DNA of 64,000 bases from Massilia agrisoli. Lineage in GTDB: Bacteria > Pseudomonadota > Gammaproteobacteria > Burkholderiales > Burkholderiaceae_D. The notes beneath the pieces were generated by a model. That model was not told the origin of the DNA and made no database searches. It saw nothing but the letters and a program-made list of their open reading frames with translations. This document shows, piece by piece, positions 19,048 to 28,081 of the stretch. A program made the position numbers and the translations under genes. Within the stretch, counting starts at the first letter, position 1; every line of letters starts with the position of its first letter. The stretch spans positions 744,001 through 808,000 of the forward strand of contig NZ_JAJHPV010000013.1 in assembly GCF_020831365.1 (NCBI RefSeq), read 5' to 3'.

Positions 19048-19962
19048 TCAACGTGAAGGGTAAGCCTGATTGTCCACGTTGCGGTCGAGGAACTCCAGCA
19101 TCGCTGCCGCTATTTCGTCGCCATGCGTCTCCAGCGCAAAGTGGCCGGTGTCGAGGAAACGTACTTCGGCGGGCGGGTTGTCGCGCTTGAACGCTTCGGC
19201 GCCCGGCGGCAGGAAGTACGGGTCATTCTTGCCCCAGATCGCGAGGGTAGGGGGCTGGTAGCGGCGGAAGAACGCGTGCACTTGCGGATACTGCTTGATG
19301 TTGTTGCGGTAGTCGACCAGCAGGTCGACCTGGACATCGACACCGATGCGATCGACGGCGGCGGCCGCCAGCAGGTAGCCTTCGGGCGCCAGCAGCGACG
19401 TATCTTGCACCCCGTGCGTGTACTGCCACTGGATCATCTCGGGCGAATTGTACTTGCGCAACGCGTCTCGGTTGGCAGGACTGGCATCGGCCCAGGCGGT
19501 GCGCGCTTCGGCCCAGCCATCGCTGAGGCCTTCTTCATAGGCATTGCCGTTCTGCGAAATAACAGCGGTGATTTTTGCTGGATTGTTAACCGCCAGGCGC
19601 CAGCCGACGGGGGCGCCGTAATCGAACACATACATGGCGTAGCGGTCCATCCCCTTGGCGACAGTAAAGGCCTCGATGACGGCGGCCAGTGTGTCGAAGT
19701 TGTAGTTGAAAGCCGTGCCCGGCAGAACGGTGGTCTGGCCGAAGCCGGGCAGGTCGGGAGCGATGACATGGTAGCGGTCTGACAGCTGCGTCATCAGGTG
19801 GCGGAACATGTGCGATGACGCGCCGAATCCGTGCAGTAACAGGATGTCTGGCGCATCAGGCGAACCCGCTTCGCGGTAAAACACGCTGACTCCCTGGACT
19901 TCCATCGTTTTGTGATGGACATTCGACAGCGTGGCGACGGTGTTGTTGGCTGGGCTCTGCAT
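19048..19962 (-). CDS. Alpha/beta hydrolase, epoxide hydrolase/haloalkane dehalogenase-like
   Basis: This is a 304-residue alpha/beta hydrolase. The oxyanion motif LLHGFGASSHMFRHL is at about residue 43. The nucleophile elbow is VFDYGAPVG, with Asp instead of Ser, as in epoxide hydrolases and haloalkane dehalogenases. The catalytic His lies in DTGHFALETHGDEI near residue 280. The ATG at 19962 has an AGAGGAG site and is preferred over 19983. It is transcribed away from the CGNR regulator gene. The intergenic region carries two matching palindromes, suggesting local control of this hydrolase. Confidence 0.85.
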   Translation of the reverse strand: MQSPANNTVATLSNVHHKTMEVQGVSVFYREAGSPDAPDILLLHGFGASSHMFRHLMTQLSDRYHVIAPDLPGFGQTTVLPGTAFNYNFDTLAAVIEAFTVAKGMDRYAMYVFDYGAPVGWRLAVNNPAKITAVISQNGNAYEEGLSDGWAEARTAWADASPANRDALRKYNSPEMIQWQYTHGVQDTSLLAPEGYLLAAAAVDRIGVDVQVDLLVDYRNNIKQYPQVHAFFRRYQPPTLAIWGKNDPYFLPPGAEAFKRDNPPAEVRFLDTGHFALETHGDEIAAAMLEFLDRNVDNQAYPSR

Positions 19963-19998
19963 GGTGTTCTCCTCTGATGACATGGAATATGGTGCCGA

Positions 19999-20027
19999 TA
20001 ACCTGTATAATTTAATTGAACAGGTTA
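19999..20027. promoter_or_regulatory. Putative operator 1: 29-bp palindrome TAACC-N19-GGTTA
   Basis: TAACCTGT at 19999-20006 is mirrored by ACAGGTTA at 20020-20027, a perfect 8-base inverted repeat around an AT-rich 13-base centre that includes TATAAT (20006-20011). It lies between the divergent hydrolase and CGNR-regulator genes. A second palindrome of identical length follows at 20055. Spacing and symmetry suggest a dimeric regulator binding site, probably of the adjacent CGNR protein (inference). Confidence 0.6.
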
Positions 20028-20054
20028 CTTGATTCCAGAATAGTCCGTGTCGCG

Positions 20055-20083
20055 TAACCTGTCAATTCTATTTTCAATGGTTA
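20055..20083. promoter_or_regulatory. Putative operator 2: 29-bp palindrome TAACC-N19-GGTTA
   Basis: TAACCTGT at 20055-20062 repeats the left arm of operator 1 exactly. The right arm ATGGTTA ends at 20083, so the outer five bases pair perfectly and the whole site is again 29 bp. It ends 15 bases before the CGNR regulator ATG, a position suited to autorepression. Confidence 0.55.
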
Positions 20084-20098
20084 CTAAGGAGCGTCGAC

Positions 20099-20698
20099 AT
20101 GACTGTGCAACAGACCGGGGTAGATGCGGGTCCTTTCGTGATGGTGGGCGATCACCCGGCAATGGACTTGCTCAATACGCAGGCCGGTTGTGGCGCCAAC
20201 GAGATCGACTTCTGGAAAACGGGAGCCGATGTGCTGGAGTGGTGCCGCCGTAAGGGCATCGCGCCGCCGGCCGATGCCTCGCTTGAAGACCAGGCAGGTT
20301 TGTTGAGGGACGCTAAGGCGGTCCGGGCCATCGCGCGCGAATTGATCGAGCAACGTAAACAGGGGCAGGCGATCGACCCGGCGCCATTGAACCGCTACCT
20401 CCACGCCAGCCGCAGCGCGCCCCATGTCGGCGTCGACGCCGACGGCACAGTGGTGCTCACCCGGACGCCGGACGCGGACGCAGCGACCCAAATAACCGGC
20501 GCGCTGGCCGAGAGCGTCGCCCAACTGCTGGCCGAAGGCGACTTCAGCCTGGTCAAGCAGTGCGAACATCCCGACTGCGTGTTGTGGTTCTACGATCGCA
20601 CCAAAGCGCACCGGCGGCGCTGGTGCAGCATGACCTTGTGCGGTAACAGGGTCAAAGCGGCTCAGTTCCGCAAGCGCGCTGCGGCCAGCGCAGCGTAA
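20099..20698 (+). CDS. ABATE/CGNR zinc-finger domain protein, putative transcription regulator
   Basis: This is a 199-residue protein of the ABATE-CGNR family. The N-terminal ABATE part includes GDHPAMDLLNT near residue 17. The C-terminal CGNR zinc finger has CEHPDCVLWFYDRTKAHRRR, then WCSMTLCGNRVKA, giving four cysteines with the diagnostic CGNR. Family members are treated as DNA-binding regulators. An AAGGAG site precedes the ATG. Its divergent partner is an alpha/beta hydrolase. The shared 136-base intergenic region holds two 29-bp palindromes that are good operator candidates. Confidence 0.87.
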   Translation: MTVQQTGVDAGPFVMVGDHPAMDLLNTQAGCGANEIDFWKTGADVLEWCRRKGIAPPADASLEDQAGLLRDAKAVRAIARELIEQRKQGQAIDPAPLNRYLHASRSAPHVGVDADGTVVLTRTPDADAATQITGALAESVAQLLAEGDFSLVKQCEHPDCVLWFYDRTKAHRRRWCSMTLCGNRVKAAQFRKRAAASAA

Positions 20699-20722
20699 AA
20701 TGACCTTCGCTCAGGGGACGAT

Positions 20723-21343
20723 ATGGCAGCAGACGGAAGCGACAGCAGCACGGCCATGCACATCGGCTCGCAAGCCGAGTGGGCGCAATGGCTGGCGCAG
20801 CATCACGACAAGTCAGCCGGCGTCTGGGTTCGGCACGCCAGGAAGGGGGCGCCCGAGGCATCGGTGTCGCACCCGGAGGCGCTGGAGGTAGCGCTGTGCT
20901 TCGGCTGGATCGACGCCCTCAAGAAAAGCGCCGGCGACCATTACTGGGCGCAGCGCTGGACGTCCCGCAAGCCTGGCGGCATCTGGTCAAAGGTCAACCG
21001 TGACAGCGCACTGCGCTACATCGACGAAGGTAAGATGCAGCCGGCAGGCCTTGCCGCCATCGAACGCGCGCGCGCGGATGGACGCTGGGATGCGGCATAC
21101 GAGCCGGCCAGCAAGTCCGGCGTGCCACCGGACTTGCAAGCGGCTTTCGACGCCCATCCCGGCGCGGCTGAATTCTTCGCCACTGTCAGCGCGCAAAACC
21201 GCTATGCCGTGCTGTTTCGCATCCAGACCGCCAAGAAGCCTGAAACACGCGCGCGCAAGATTGCACAATTTGCGTCAATGCTCGCGCGGGGTGAAACGAT
21301 CTATCCTCAAGGCGCGCGGGCGCAGGATTCATTCGTGCCGTAG
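20723..21343 (+). CDS. YdeI/OmdA family protein
   Basis: This is a 206-residue soluble protein of the YdeI/OmpD-associated family. The pattern WAQWLAQHHDKSAGVWVRHARKG is followed by HPEALEVALCFGWIDALKKS and WTSRKPGGIWSKVN. Biochemical role unclear; E. coli and Salmonella relatives are linked to stress and peptide resistance. It starts 25 bases after the CGNR regulator gene and may be its operon partner. Its end overlaps the convergent ABC permease gene by 15 bases. Confidence 0.83.
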   Translation: MAADGSDSSTAMHIGSQAEWAQWLAQHHDKSAGVWVRHARKGAPEASVSHPEALEVALCFGWIDALKKSAGDHYWAQRWTSRKPGGIWSKVNRDSALRYIDEGKMQPAGLAAIERARADGRWDAAYEPASKSGVPPDLQAAFDAHPGAAEFFATVSAQNRYAVLFRIQTAKKPETRARKIAQFASMLARGETIYPQGARAQDSFVP

Positions 21344-22546
21344 CGCCTCGATCGGATCCATCAGTGCGGCGCGGCGTGCGGGGAAGTATCCGAACAGCAC
21401 GCCAATCGCCGCCGCGAACAGGAACGAAAACAAATTGATCGACGGATTGAACAGATACGGCACATCCATCACCCTGGCCAGCACGACCGACGCCGCGGTG
21501 GCAAGCATTATGCCGATCAATCCGCCCAAGGCCGCGAGCACCACCGCTTCAATCAGGAATTGCGCCAGCACGTCGCGCTCCAGGGCGCCGATTGCCAGGC
21601 GCAAGCCGATCTCGCGCGTGCGTTCGGTGACGCTGACCAGCATGATATTCATGATGCCGATGCCCCCGACGAGCAGGCTGACCGCCGCCACCGCTCCGAG
21701 CAGGGTGGTCATTACCCTGGTGGTGCTTGAAATTGTTTCGGCGAGCTGTTTGGTGTCGAGCACGTTGAAATTGTCTTCGTCGTCCGGGGCCAGCTTGCGG
21801 CGCTCGCGCAGCAACTGGCCGAGGCTGGCTTTCACGCTCGCACTGTCGGCACCGTCTTTCATCGACACGAGCAGTGTCGAGACCCGCAGGTTTCCGGCGA
21901 CGCGGCGCTGAAAGGTATGCAGCGGCATCATCACGACGTCGTCCTGGTCATTGCCCATCGCGGCTTGTCCCTTGGCCGCCAGGAAGCCGACGACCTCGCA
22001 CGAAAATTGCCTGACGCGCAGGAGTTCGCCCAGTGCATTGCGCGATTCAAATACTTCGCGACGTACCGTTTCACCGATCACGCAAACGGCCGCGCCGGTC
22101 TGGAGCTCGGCTTCCTCGAAGCGGCGTCCGGCCGCCAGCCGCCAATTGTTGGTGTCGAACCAGGCGTTGCTGCTGCCAACCACGCTGGTGGTCCAGTTGC
22201 GGCCGTTGGCAACCACGGTGGCGCTGGTGCGCGCCTCAGGCGCCACCGCGTTGATGCCGCCGATCTCGGCGGCGATCGCTGCCGCATCGGCCTCTTTGAA
22301 GGCCGGCGCACCCCCGCCGCCGCCGCCGAAGCCCAGGCGTTGCCCGGTGCGTACCATCAGCAGGTTGCTGCCAAGGCTGGCGATCTGGTTTTGCACCGCC
22401 TGGGTGGCGCCATTACCTAGCGTGACCATCGTTATGACCGCGCTCACCCCGATCACAATGCCAAGAACGGTCAGGAAGGAGCGCAGCATGTTGCGGTGGA
22501 TCGAGCGCAGCGCCAGTGACAGCGCATTGAGGAGCATCTGGTTCAT
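21329..22546 (-). CDS. ABC transporter permease, MacB/FtsX type
   Basis: This is a 405-residue permease with four transmembrane helices: one near residue 25 and three in the last 130 residues. A large periplasmic MacB_PCD domain lies between them. Conserved features include SFLTVLGIVIGVSAVITMVTLG at the N-terminus and GIMNIMLVSVTERTREIGLR near residue 290. In E. coli MacB this permease is fused to its ATPase; here the two are separate genes overlapping by four bases. It is the last gene of a four-gene efflux operon. Confidence 0.92.
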   Translation of the reverse strand: MNQMLLNALSLALRSIHRNMLRSFLTVLGIVIGVSAVITMVTLGNGATQAVQNQIASLGSNLLMVRTGQRLGFGGGGGGAPAFKEADAAAIAAEIGGINAVAPEARTSATVVANGRNWTTSVVGSSNAWFDTNNWRLAAGRRFEEAELQTGAAVCVIGETVRREVFESRNALGELLRVRQFSCEVVGFLAAKGQAAMGNDQDDVVMMPLHTFQRRVAGNLRVSTLLVSMKDGADSASVKASLGQLLRERRKLAPDDEDNFNVLDTKQLAETISSTTRVMTTLLGAVAAVSLLVGGIGIMNIMLVSVTERTREIGLRLAIGALERDVLAQFLIEAVVLAALGGLIGIMLATAASVVLARVMDVPYLFNPSINLFSFLFAAAIGVLFGYFPARRAALMDPIEALRHE

Positions 22547-23292
22547 GCGCTCGCCTCGTGCCCCGCTGGTGGCGCGGCGCTGCCCTGGCCATTCTGGTCG
22601 GCAACGAGTACCCCGTCGCGGAAATGCAGCACCCGTCTGGCGTACAGGGCCATGTCCGGTTCATGGGTGACCATCAGGATGGTGATGCCTCGCTGGTTCA
22701 ATCCGACCAGCAAGTCCATGATCTCGCGGCCGCGCTGACTGTCGAGATTGCCGGTAGGCTCGTCAGCGAGCAGGATTGCCGGTTCGGTGACGATGGCGCG
22801 TGCAATTGCCACGCGCTGCTGCTGTCCGCCGGATAATTCACCGGGCGTGTGGGATTCCCAGCCGGCCAGGCCTACCGAGGCCAGCGCGCGGGTCGCCTTG
22901 GCACGCCGCACGGCCACGGCGTCGCCACGGTAGACCAGCGGCAGCTCAACGTTTTCAAGTGCTGAGGTGCGGGCCAACAAGTTGAATCCCTGGAACACGA
23001 AGCCGAAGAAGCGGCGCCGCAGGCGGGCGCGTTCGTCGCGCGACAGGGTCTCCACATGCGCGCCGCTCAGCAGGTATTGGCCCGAGGTCGGCGTATCAAG
23101 GCAGCCGATGATGTTCATCGCGGTCGACTTGCCCGAACCGCTAGGCCCCATGATGGCTGTGAACTCTCCCGCCACAATGTCGATGTCCAGATTTTTGAGC
23201 GCCATCAGCGCTGCCTGCCCGGCGCCGTATACCTTGCTGACCCTGCGCAGCCGGATCAGCGGGGCGTTGCTTGTTGGCGGCGGCGCGCTCAC
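22543..23292 (-). CDS. ABC transporter ATP-binding protein, MacB/LolD type
   Basis: This is a 249-residue nucleotide-binding subunit. Walker A is [12 protein letters not shown] near residue 50, the signature is [14 protein letters not shown] near 155, and Walker B is [13 protein letters not shown] near 175. The Q-loop and His-switch (VTHE) are also present. It pairs with the permease encoded directly downstream and the adaptor upstream; each junction overlaps by four bases. Confidence 0.94.
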   Translation of the reverse strand: MSAPPPTSNAPLIRLRRVSKVYGAGQAALMALKNLDIDIVAGEFTAIMGPSGSGKSTAMNIIGCLDTPTSGQYLLSGAHVETLSRDERARLRRRFFGFVFQGFNLLARTSALENVELPLVYRGDAVAVRRAKATRALASVGLAGWESHTPGELSGGQQQRVAIARAIVTEPAILLADEPTGNLDSQRGREIMDLLVGLNQRGITILMVTHEPDMALYARRVLHFRDGVLVADQNGQGSAAPPAGHEASA

Positions 23293-24596
23293 GGCGGCGT
23301 TCCTGCCTGCTGTTCGGTGATCACGTGCATGCCTTCGCGCAGGTCGCCGGCGACGATTTCGGTCATGCGTCCATCGCTGATTCCGGGCATCACGCTTACC
23401 TGCCTTGGCTCCCCGTCGAGCAAAATCCAGACGCGGCGCGCCGCCGCCGTGCTGGCCCCATCCGCGGCGGAGCGCCGCGGCGTACGCGCCGGGCCGCGCG
23501 GTATCAGGCTGGCCACGATGCCGCCGGCGGCAGGCCTGGCAGCCCGGTTCGGCGTAAAGCGAAGCGCCGTGTTGGGCACCAGCAGGACGCCGCGGCGCTC
23601 GGCCGCGCGGATGACGGCGGTGGCCGTCATGCCCGGCCGCAGGCTCAGGTCGCCGTTGTCGACTTCGAGATAGGTCAGGTAGGTGACAACGTTGTCGGTG
23701 ATGGTCGAGCCGAAAGCGACCCGCGTCACCGCCGCGGGATACTGGCGGTTGGGGTAGGCGCTGACGGTGAAGCGCGCCTGTTGCCCAAGCCGGAGCGCGC
23801 CGACATCGGCCTCATCGACGTTCACCTGCAGGCGCAGCCGGCGCAGGTCTTCGGCAAGCGTAAACAGCGTTACCGCCTGCAGCGACGCCGCCACCGCATT
23901 GCCGGGGTCCACGCTGCGGGTGAGGACCACGCCATCGATGGGCGCACGGATCGATGCCTTCGCGAGGTTGGTTTCGTCGGTGGACAGCGTGGCGCTGGCG
24001 CTGACCACATTGGCGCGCGCGCTCAGTTCATTGGCGCGGCCACGTTCGAGCGCGGCCCGGCCCGCGTCCAGCTCGGCCTGCGATGGCACTTTTCCGCCCG
24101 ACAGCCGTGCCACGTCTTCCAGCCGCGCCAGGCTGGCCTCTGCTTCCTTCACCGTGGCCCGCGCCTGCGCCACGGCGGCCTTCGCGCTGGCGAGCGCGGC
24201 CCTCGAGCGCACGATCTGGTCGTTCAGCTTGGCGGTGTCGAGTTCCACCAGCACCTGGCCTTTCTTCACCTTGTCGTTGACGTCCACCAGCACCCGCGCC
24301 ACGGTTCCCGATAATTCGCTGCCGATGCTGACCAGGCGGGTAGGCTGCAGACTGCCGTTGGCGCTGACCGTCAGCACCAGGTCGCCGCGCTTGACCTGCT
24401 CGGTGCTGTAGCGCGGTGCGGCGGCGGCCTTGCGCTGCAACTGCCACTGGTAAAGCCCCAGCAGCACGGCGGCGATGGCGACTGCGCCCACGCCCCAAGG
24501 CAGCGCGCGGCGCCACCAGCGCGGCCGGCCGCTCACCAGCGGCGCGTCGGTGGCGGCATCGGCTACTGCTTCATTCGTCGCGCTGTCCATGTTCAT
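23289..24596 (-). CDS. Efflux adaptor (membrane fusion protein), MacA-like
   Basis: This is a 435-residue periplasmic adaptor with one N-terminal transmembrane helix (about residues 30-50). Then come the first lipoyl half-motif near residue 80 (LVSIGSELSGTVARVLVDVN), a long helical hairpin and the second lipoyl half with APIDGVVLTRSVDPGNAV. A beta-barrel domain ends it. The open frame extends far upstream on the minus strand, but that is antisense noise; the ATG at 24596 overlaps the outer-membrane gene stop (ATGA). Confidence 0.9.
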   Translation of the reverse strand: MNMDSATNEAVADAATDAPLVSGRPRWWRRALPWGVGAVAIAAVLLGLYQWQLQRKAAAAPRYSTEQVKRGDLVLTVSANGSLQPTRLVSIGSELSGTVARVLVDVNDKVKKGQVLVELDTAKLNDQIVRSRAALASAKAAVAQARATVKEAEASLARLEDVARLSGGKVPSQAELDAGRAALERGRANELSARANVVSASATLSTDETNLAKASIRAPIDGVVLTRSVDPGNAVAASLQAVTLFTLAEDLRRLRLQVNVDEADVGALRLGQQARFTVSAYPNRQYPAAVTRVAFGSTITDNVVTYLTYLEVDNGDLSLRPGMTATAVIRAAERRGVLLVPNTALRFTPNRAARPAAGGIVASLIPRGPARTPRRSAADGASTAAARRVWILLDGEPRQVSVMPGISDGRMTEIVAGDLREGMHVITEQQAGTPP

Positions 24597-26026
24597 TGCG
24601 CCTGCCCGTCCACAGCCCCATCCGGCCCAACTCCTGCCGCATGGCCGCGGGACCAGCCACCGCCCAGGGCCTTGTACAGGCGTACATGGCTGGCGCTGAA
24701 GTCGGCGCTGGTGGATGCCACCGCATCCTGCAAGGCGAGCAACGAGCGTTGGGTATCGAGAACAACCTGGAAGTCGACCACGCCGCCCGCATAGCGCTGG
24801 CGGGCGAGCAGCTCCGCGTTCGCGGCGGCCTCGGCCGCATAGCCCAGGTGCGACAAGCGCTTGCGATCGCTTTCCAGTGCCAACAGCGCGTCCTCCACAT
24901 CTTTCAATGCGGCTAGGATGGCTTCCCGGTACGACAGCTGCGCTTGCTCCAGCGCCGCCTGCTGGGCCCGAACCTGGGCCTGCCGGCTGCCGCCGTCCAA
25001 GAGCGGAGCGGCGACGTTGGCGAGGATCGTCCGCGCCACCTCGCCGCTGGCGAGGCCGGTCAGGCTGGCGGCATGCAGCCCCAGGGAACCGGCGAGCCTG
25101 AACTCCGGGTAACGCAAGGCATCGGCGGCATCGACCCGCGCCATTGCGGCGCGTACCTGGTGCTCTGCGGTTGCGATGTCGGGGCGCTGGCGCAAAGTCT
25201 CGGCCGGCACGCTCAGTACGATGCCGGCGCGTGGCTGCGGCACCGGCCGTGCCAGCGCCAACTGCGCCTGCAATCGCGCTGGCGGCAGTGCGCACAAGAG
25301 CGCCAGTGCGTGCGCGATCTGGGCAATGTTCGCTTCCAGCGCGGGAATCTGTGCCTCGGTCTGCTCGCTCGCCGCGCGCGCCTGCTCGCCTTCAAGCGCG
25401 GTAAGCAAGCCCGCCTGTACGCGCCAGCCGGTGATCTGCAACGTTTCCCGTTGGCTGCCCAGGTTGGCGCGCGCGATGGCGAGCCTGGCCTGGGTCCCGC
25501 GTAGCTGAATATAAGCAAGCGCGACCTCGGCCGCGATCGATAACCGGGCCGAGGCCAGCGTCGTGACGGCAGCATTGGTGCTGGCTTCGGCGGCGCGCAG
25601 CCCATAGCGGTTCGCCCCAAACAGATCTGCTTCCCAACTGGCATCGATGCCAGCAGTGGCAACCCTGTTCGCGCCTGCGCTGCCCGTCTTGCTTTGCTGC
25701 GCGGAACTGGAGAAGGCCAGAGCCGGCAGGAGCGCCGCGCCAGCGACGTCGCGTATGGCGCGGGCCTGGCGCAGCGCCGCCTGCGCGCTCATGACGTTGG
25801 TGTTGTCCTTTAGCGCCTGGCCCACCAGCATGGTGAGCATCGGATCGTCGAAGTTGTCCCACCAGGCGGTCAATCCGGTGCGGTAAGGCATGTCGCCATG
25901 GGATTGGAGCGCTGTCGACCACGCCGCAGGCACGGCAACGCCTGGCGTGGAGATTGAGCTCAGCGGCACGGACCTGCAAGCCGACAATAAGGTCGCAGCT
26001 CCGACAAGCACGATTCTGTGCAGCAT
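24593..26026 (-). CDS. Outer membrane efflux lipoprotein, NodT/OprM family (TolC-like)
   Basis: This is a 477-residue outer-membrane factor. The signal peptide ends with the lipobox LLSAC, with the acylated Cys at about residue 17. Two OEP repeats follow, with typical segments WWDNFDDPMLTMLVGQAL and RPDIATAEHQVRAAMARVDAADA. An upstream in-frame ATG at 26080 is rejected because the ATG at 26026 follows GGGAGGAG and starts exactly at the signal peptide. As first gene of the efflux operon it supplies the exit duct for the MacA/MacB-like pump. Substrate unknown. Confidence 0.92.
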   Translation of the reverse strand: MLHRIVLVGAATLLSACRSVPLSSISTPGVAVPAAWSTALQSHGDMPYRTGLTAWWDNFDDPMLTMLVGQALKDNTNVMSAQAALRQARAIRDVAGAALLPALAFSSSAQQSKTGSAGANRVATAGIDASWEADLFGANRYGLRAAEASTNAAVTTLASARLSIAAEVALAYIQLRGTQARLAIARANLGSQRETLQITGWRVQAGLLTALEGEQARAASEQTEAQIPALEANIAQIAHALALLCALPPARLQAQLALARPVPQPRAGIVLSVPAETLRQRPDIATAEHQVRAAMARVDAADALRYPEFRLAGSLGLHAASLTGLASGEVARTILANVAAPLLDGGSRQAQVRAQQAALEQAQLSYREAILAALKDVEDALLALESDRKRLSHLGYAAEAAANAELLARQRYAGGVVDFQVVLDTQRSLLALQDAVASTSADFSASHVRLYKALGGGWSRGHAAGVGPDGAVDGQAQ

Positions 26027-26186
26027 GCGATGAGTCTCCTCCCACGGCAACGGCGTTTGATCGAATCCAATGTAACCCAAGAAAGTCGATGTGTCATCCC
26101 GCCCAGCGCGTGCAAGTCAAGTATCGTCGAAAGGGTATGATGACTTCGCCGGCGGGGCCGGCATGCGTTTTCGATAAGGGGTACGC

Positions 26187-26804
26187 ATGTATTACGGCGA
26201 ACGTTTCAACAGCATCACCCATGTGGTGGGCGCGGCCCTGGCTGCGGTCAGCGGCGTGCTGTTGATCGCTGTGGCCGCCCGCGGCGGCGACCCATGGAAA
26301 ATCGTCAGCTTCAGCTTGTATGCGGCCATGCTGCTGACCCTGTACCTGACGTCCAGCCTGTATCACAGCGTTCGCGGCGCGGCCAAGGATACGCTGCGCA
26401 AGATGGACCATTGCGCGATCTATCTGCTCATCGCAGGTACTTACACGCCTTTTACCCTGGTCACGCTGCGCGGCGCGTGGGGCTGGTCGATGTTTGGCGT
26501 GGTCTGGGCGCTTGCCCTGTTCGGCATCGCGCAGGAAATCTGGTACGCCAAAGCCGCGCGCATCCTGTCACTGGCCATCTACGTGATCATGGGCTGGCTG
26601 GCCATTGTCGGCGTCAAGCCGCTGATCGCGGCATTGGGCTGGGACGGCTTCCTCTGGCTGGCGGCGGGCGGCCTGTTTTATACCGTCGGCATCGCCTTTT
26701 ACGCGACCGACCACAAGCTGCGCCATGGACACGGGATCTGGCATCTTTTCGTCCTTGGCGGCAGCATTTGCCACTACATCGCCGTGCTGTTTTACGTGGC
26801 CTGA
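26187..26804 (+). CDS. trhA: TrhA/hemolysin III family membrane protein (PAQR superfamily)
   Basis: This is a 205-residue protein with seven hydrophobic helices. Metal-ligand motifs of the PAQR/TrhA family are visible: SLYHSV near residue 55 (Ser and His), KMDHCAIYLLIAGTYTPF near 72 (Asp) and the two C-terminal histidines in HLFVLGGSICHY. Family members influence membrane fatty-acid composition and energetics. The 3' third of the gene is overlapped on the other strand by the annotated tail of the acyltransferase gene. Confidence 0.87.
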   Translation: MYYGERFNSITHVVGAALAAVSGVLLIAVAARGGDPWKIVSFSLYAAMLLTLYLTSSLYHSVRGAAKDTLRKMDHCAIYLLIAGTYTPFTLVTLRGAWGWSMFGVVWALALFGIAQEIWYAKAARILSLAIYVIMGWLAIVGVKPLIAALGWDGFLWLAAGGLFYTVGIAFYATDHKLRHGHGIWHLFVLGGSICHYIAVLFYVA

Positions 26805-27968
26805 TGCAGGCATTGTCCCGAGGCCGAACAGTGGCCGCAGCAGAGGCACGCGCCGGACCAGCTCGAACGCAGCGAAACTGATGCACAAGGTCAGTACGGC
26901 CAGCGCGGCAGCTTCAGTGACAGGCGGCAGCGCGGCGGGCTTGAAGTTGTGGGCCAGGGCGACGATCAGGGTCTGGTGGAGGATGTACACGGGGAAGACG
27001 GCCTCGCCAAGGTATCGCCGGGCGCTGCTGTCGGCGTAGAGGTGGCGGTGGCCGAAGCCGCACGCGGCCACGATGGCGCTCCAGCCGCACAGCGTGTAGA
27101 CCACACGCTGGACGTTGTACACTTGTTCCAGTACCGCCCGCTCAATCGAGGCATCCGGCCAGGCGAACGCCACCACCATGGCCGCCCAGCAGCCGAGCGC
27201 AACGCCCAGGGCCGGCCAGCGGATGGCATCGGTCCGCACCCAGAACAGTGGCTTGTGGGCCAGCAGCGCACCCAGCGCGAACAAGACGAAATAATGCGCG
27301 TGGTTGAACCAGTCGTCGATCAGCGCATGGGTGCTTTCGAAATGCGGCTGCAAGACCAGCCTTGCCACCGCAAGCACGGCGGCCGGCAGCACGATGATTC
27401 TCCACCCGCTCAGCCAGCCAGCAACCACATTCGACCACGCTGCAAACCGCGCCCCCGACATGTGCACGATCGCTGCAAACACCAGCGTGTACACCCACAG
27501 GTAGGCCACGAACCAAAGGTGGTTCCAGGTGGGCATGATCAAGCAGTCCGAACCGCGGCAAAAGCCGTCATGGGACGTGAGGTACAGCTGCATGAACTGG
27601 GCATAGCTGCCCGCATAGGCCACCTTTTCGACCACCTCGTAATACGCCTGCGGCGGCACCACGACGAACATCCCGAACAGCAGGGGGACCAGCAGGCGCC
27701 AGCTGCGCTTGCGCAGGAACACCGCCGTGCCATGCTTGCCCAGCATGCAACTGGCGGCGACGCCGGCCACCATGAAGAGCAAGCCCAGGCGCCAGGGCGA
27801 CGACAGCAGCATCAGCGGCTCGATGGCTGTCCCGGCATGGGGACTTTTGACATGCCAGTCGTCGCTGACGTAATACATGCCTACGTGATAGAGGATCAGC
27901 ACGAAAAACGCGAGGATGCGGATCCAGTCGAGGAAGAACAGGCGCGAGCCGGGGCGGTCGATTTGCAT
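26568..27968 (-). CDS. Acyltransferase family 3 membrane protein (OpgC/OafA-like)
   Basis: This is a 466-residue ORF. About 380 N-terminal residues are a typical acyltransferase_3 membrane domain with ten or more helices. It begins RLFFLDWIRILAFFVLILYHVGM (the conserved helix-1 His) and includes HLWFVAYLWVY near residue 150. Such proteins O-acylate envelope polysaccharides or glucans. The last 80 residues or so are hydrophilic and lie entirely antisense to trhA, so the functional protein probably ends near 26810 and the tail is an accidental run-on. The gene is convergent with trhA and downstream of a two-component pair. Confidence 0.82.
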   Translation of the reverse strand: MQIDRPGSRLFFLDWIRILAFFVLILYHVGMYYVSDDWHVKSPHAGTAIEPLMLLSSPWRLGLLFMVAGVAASCMLGKHGTAVFLRKRSWRLLVPLLFGMFVVVPPQAYYEVVEKVAYAGSYAQFMQLYLTSHDGFCRGSDCLIMPTWNHLWFVAYLWVYTLVFAAIVHMSGARFAAWSNVVAGWLSGWRIIVLPAAVLAVARLVLQPHFESTHALIDDWFNHAHYFVLFALGALLAHKPLFWVRTDAIRWPALGVALGCWAAMVVAFAWPDASIERAVLEQVYNVQRVVYTLCGWSAIVAACGFGHRHLYADSSARRYLGEAVFPVYILHQTLIVALAHNFKPAALPPVTEAAALAVLTLCISFAAFELVRRVPLLRPLFGLGTMPASGHVKQHGDVVANAAAKDEKMPDPVSMAQLVVGRVKGDADGIKQAARRQPEEAVPAQCRDQRLDADNGQPAHDHVDGQ

Positions 27969-28081
27969 GGCGCAGGTCGTTTAGTTGAACACCAGCCAAG
28001 CTTAGGATTTGCCGCGCCGGCCGCAAACTGCTTTGTGGCGAAACGGGAAGCGGGCGGGGCGAACCGGAACCGGCGCCCGGT

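Noticed and set aside
24597-25295. Upstream extension of the MacA-like frame to 668 residues
   Set aside because: The extra 230 residues lie antisense in frame to the outer-membrane factor gene and are Arg/Gly/Ala noise; the ATG at 24596 has the coupled ATGA junction.
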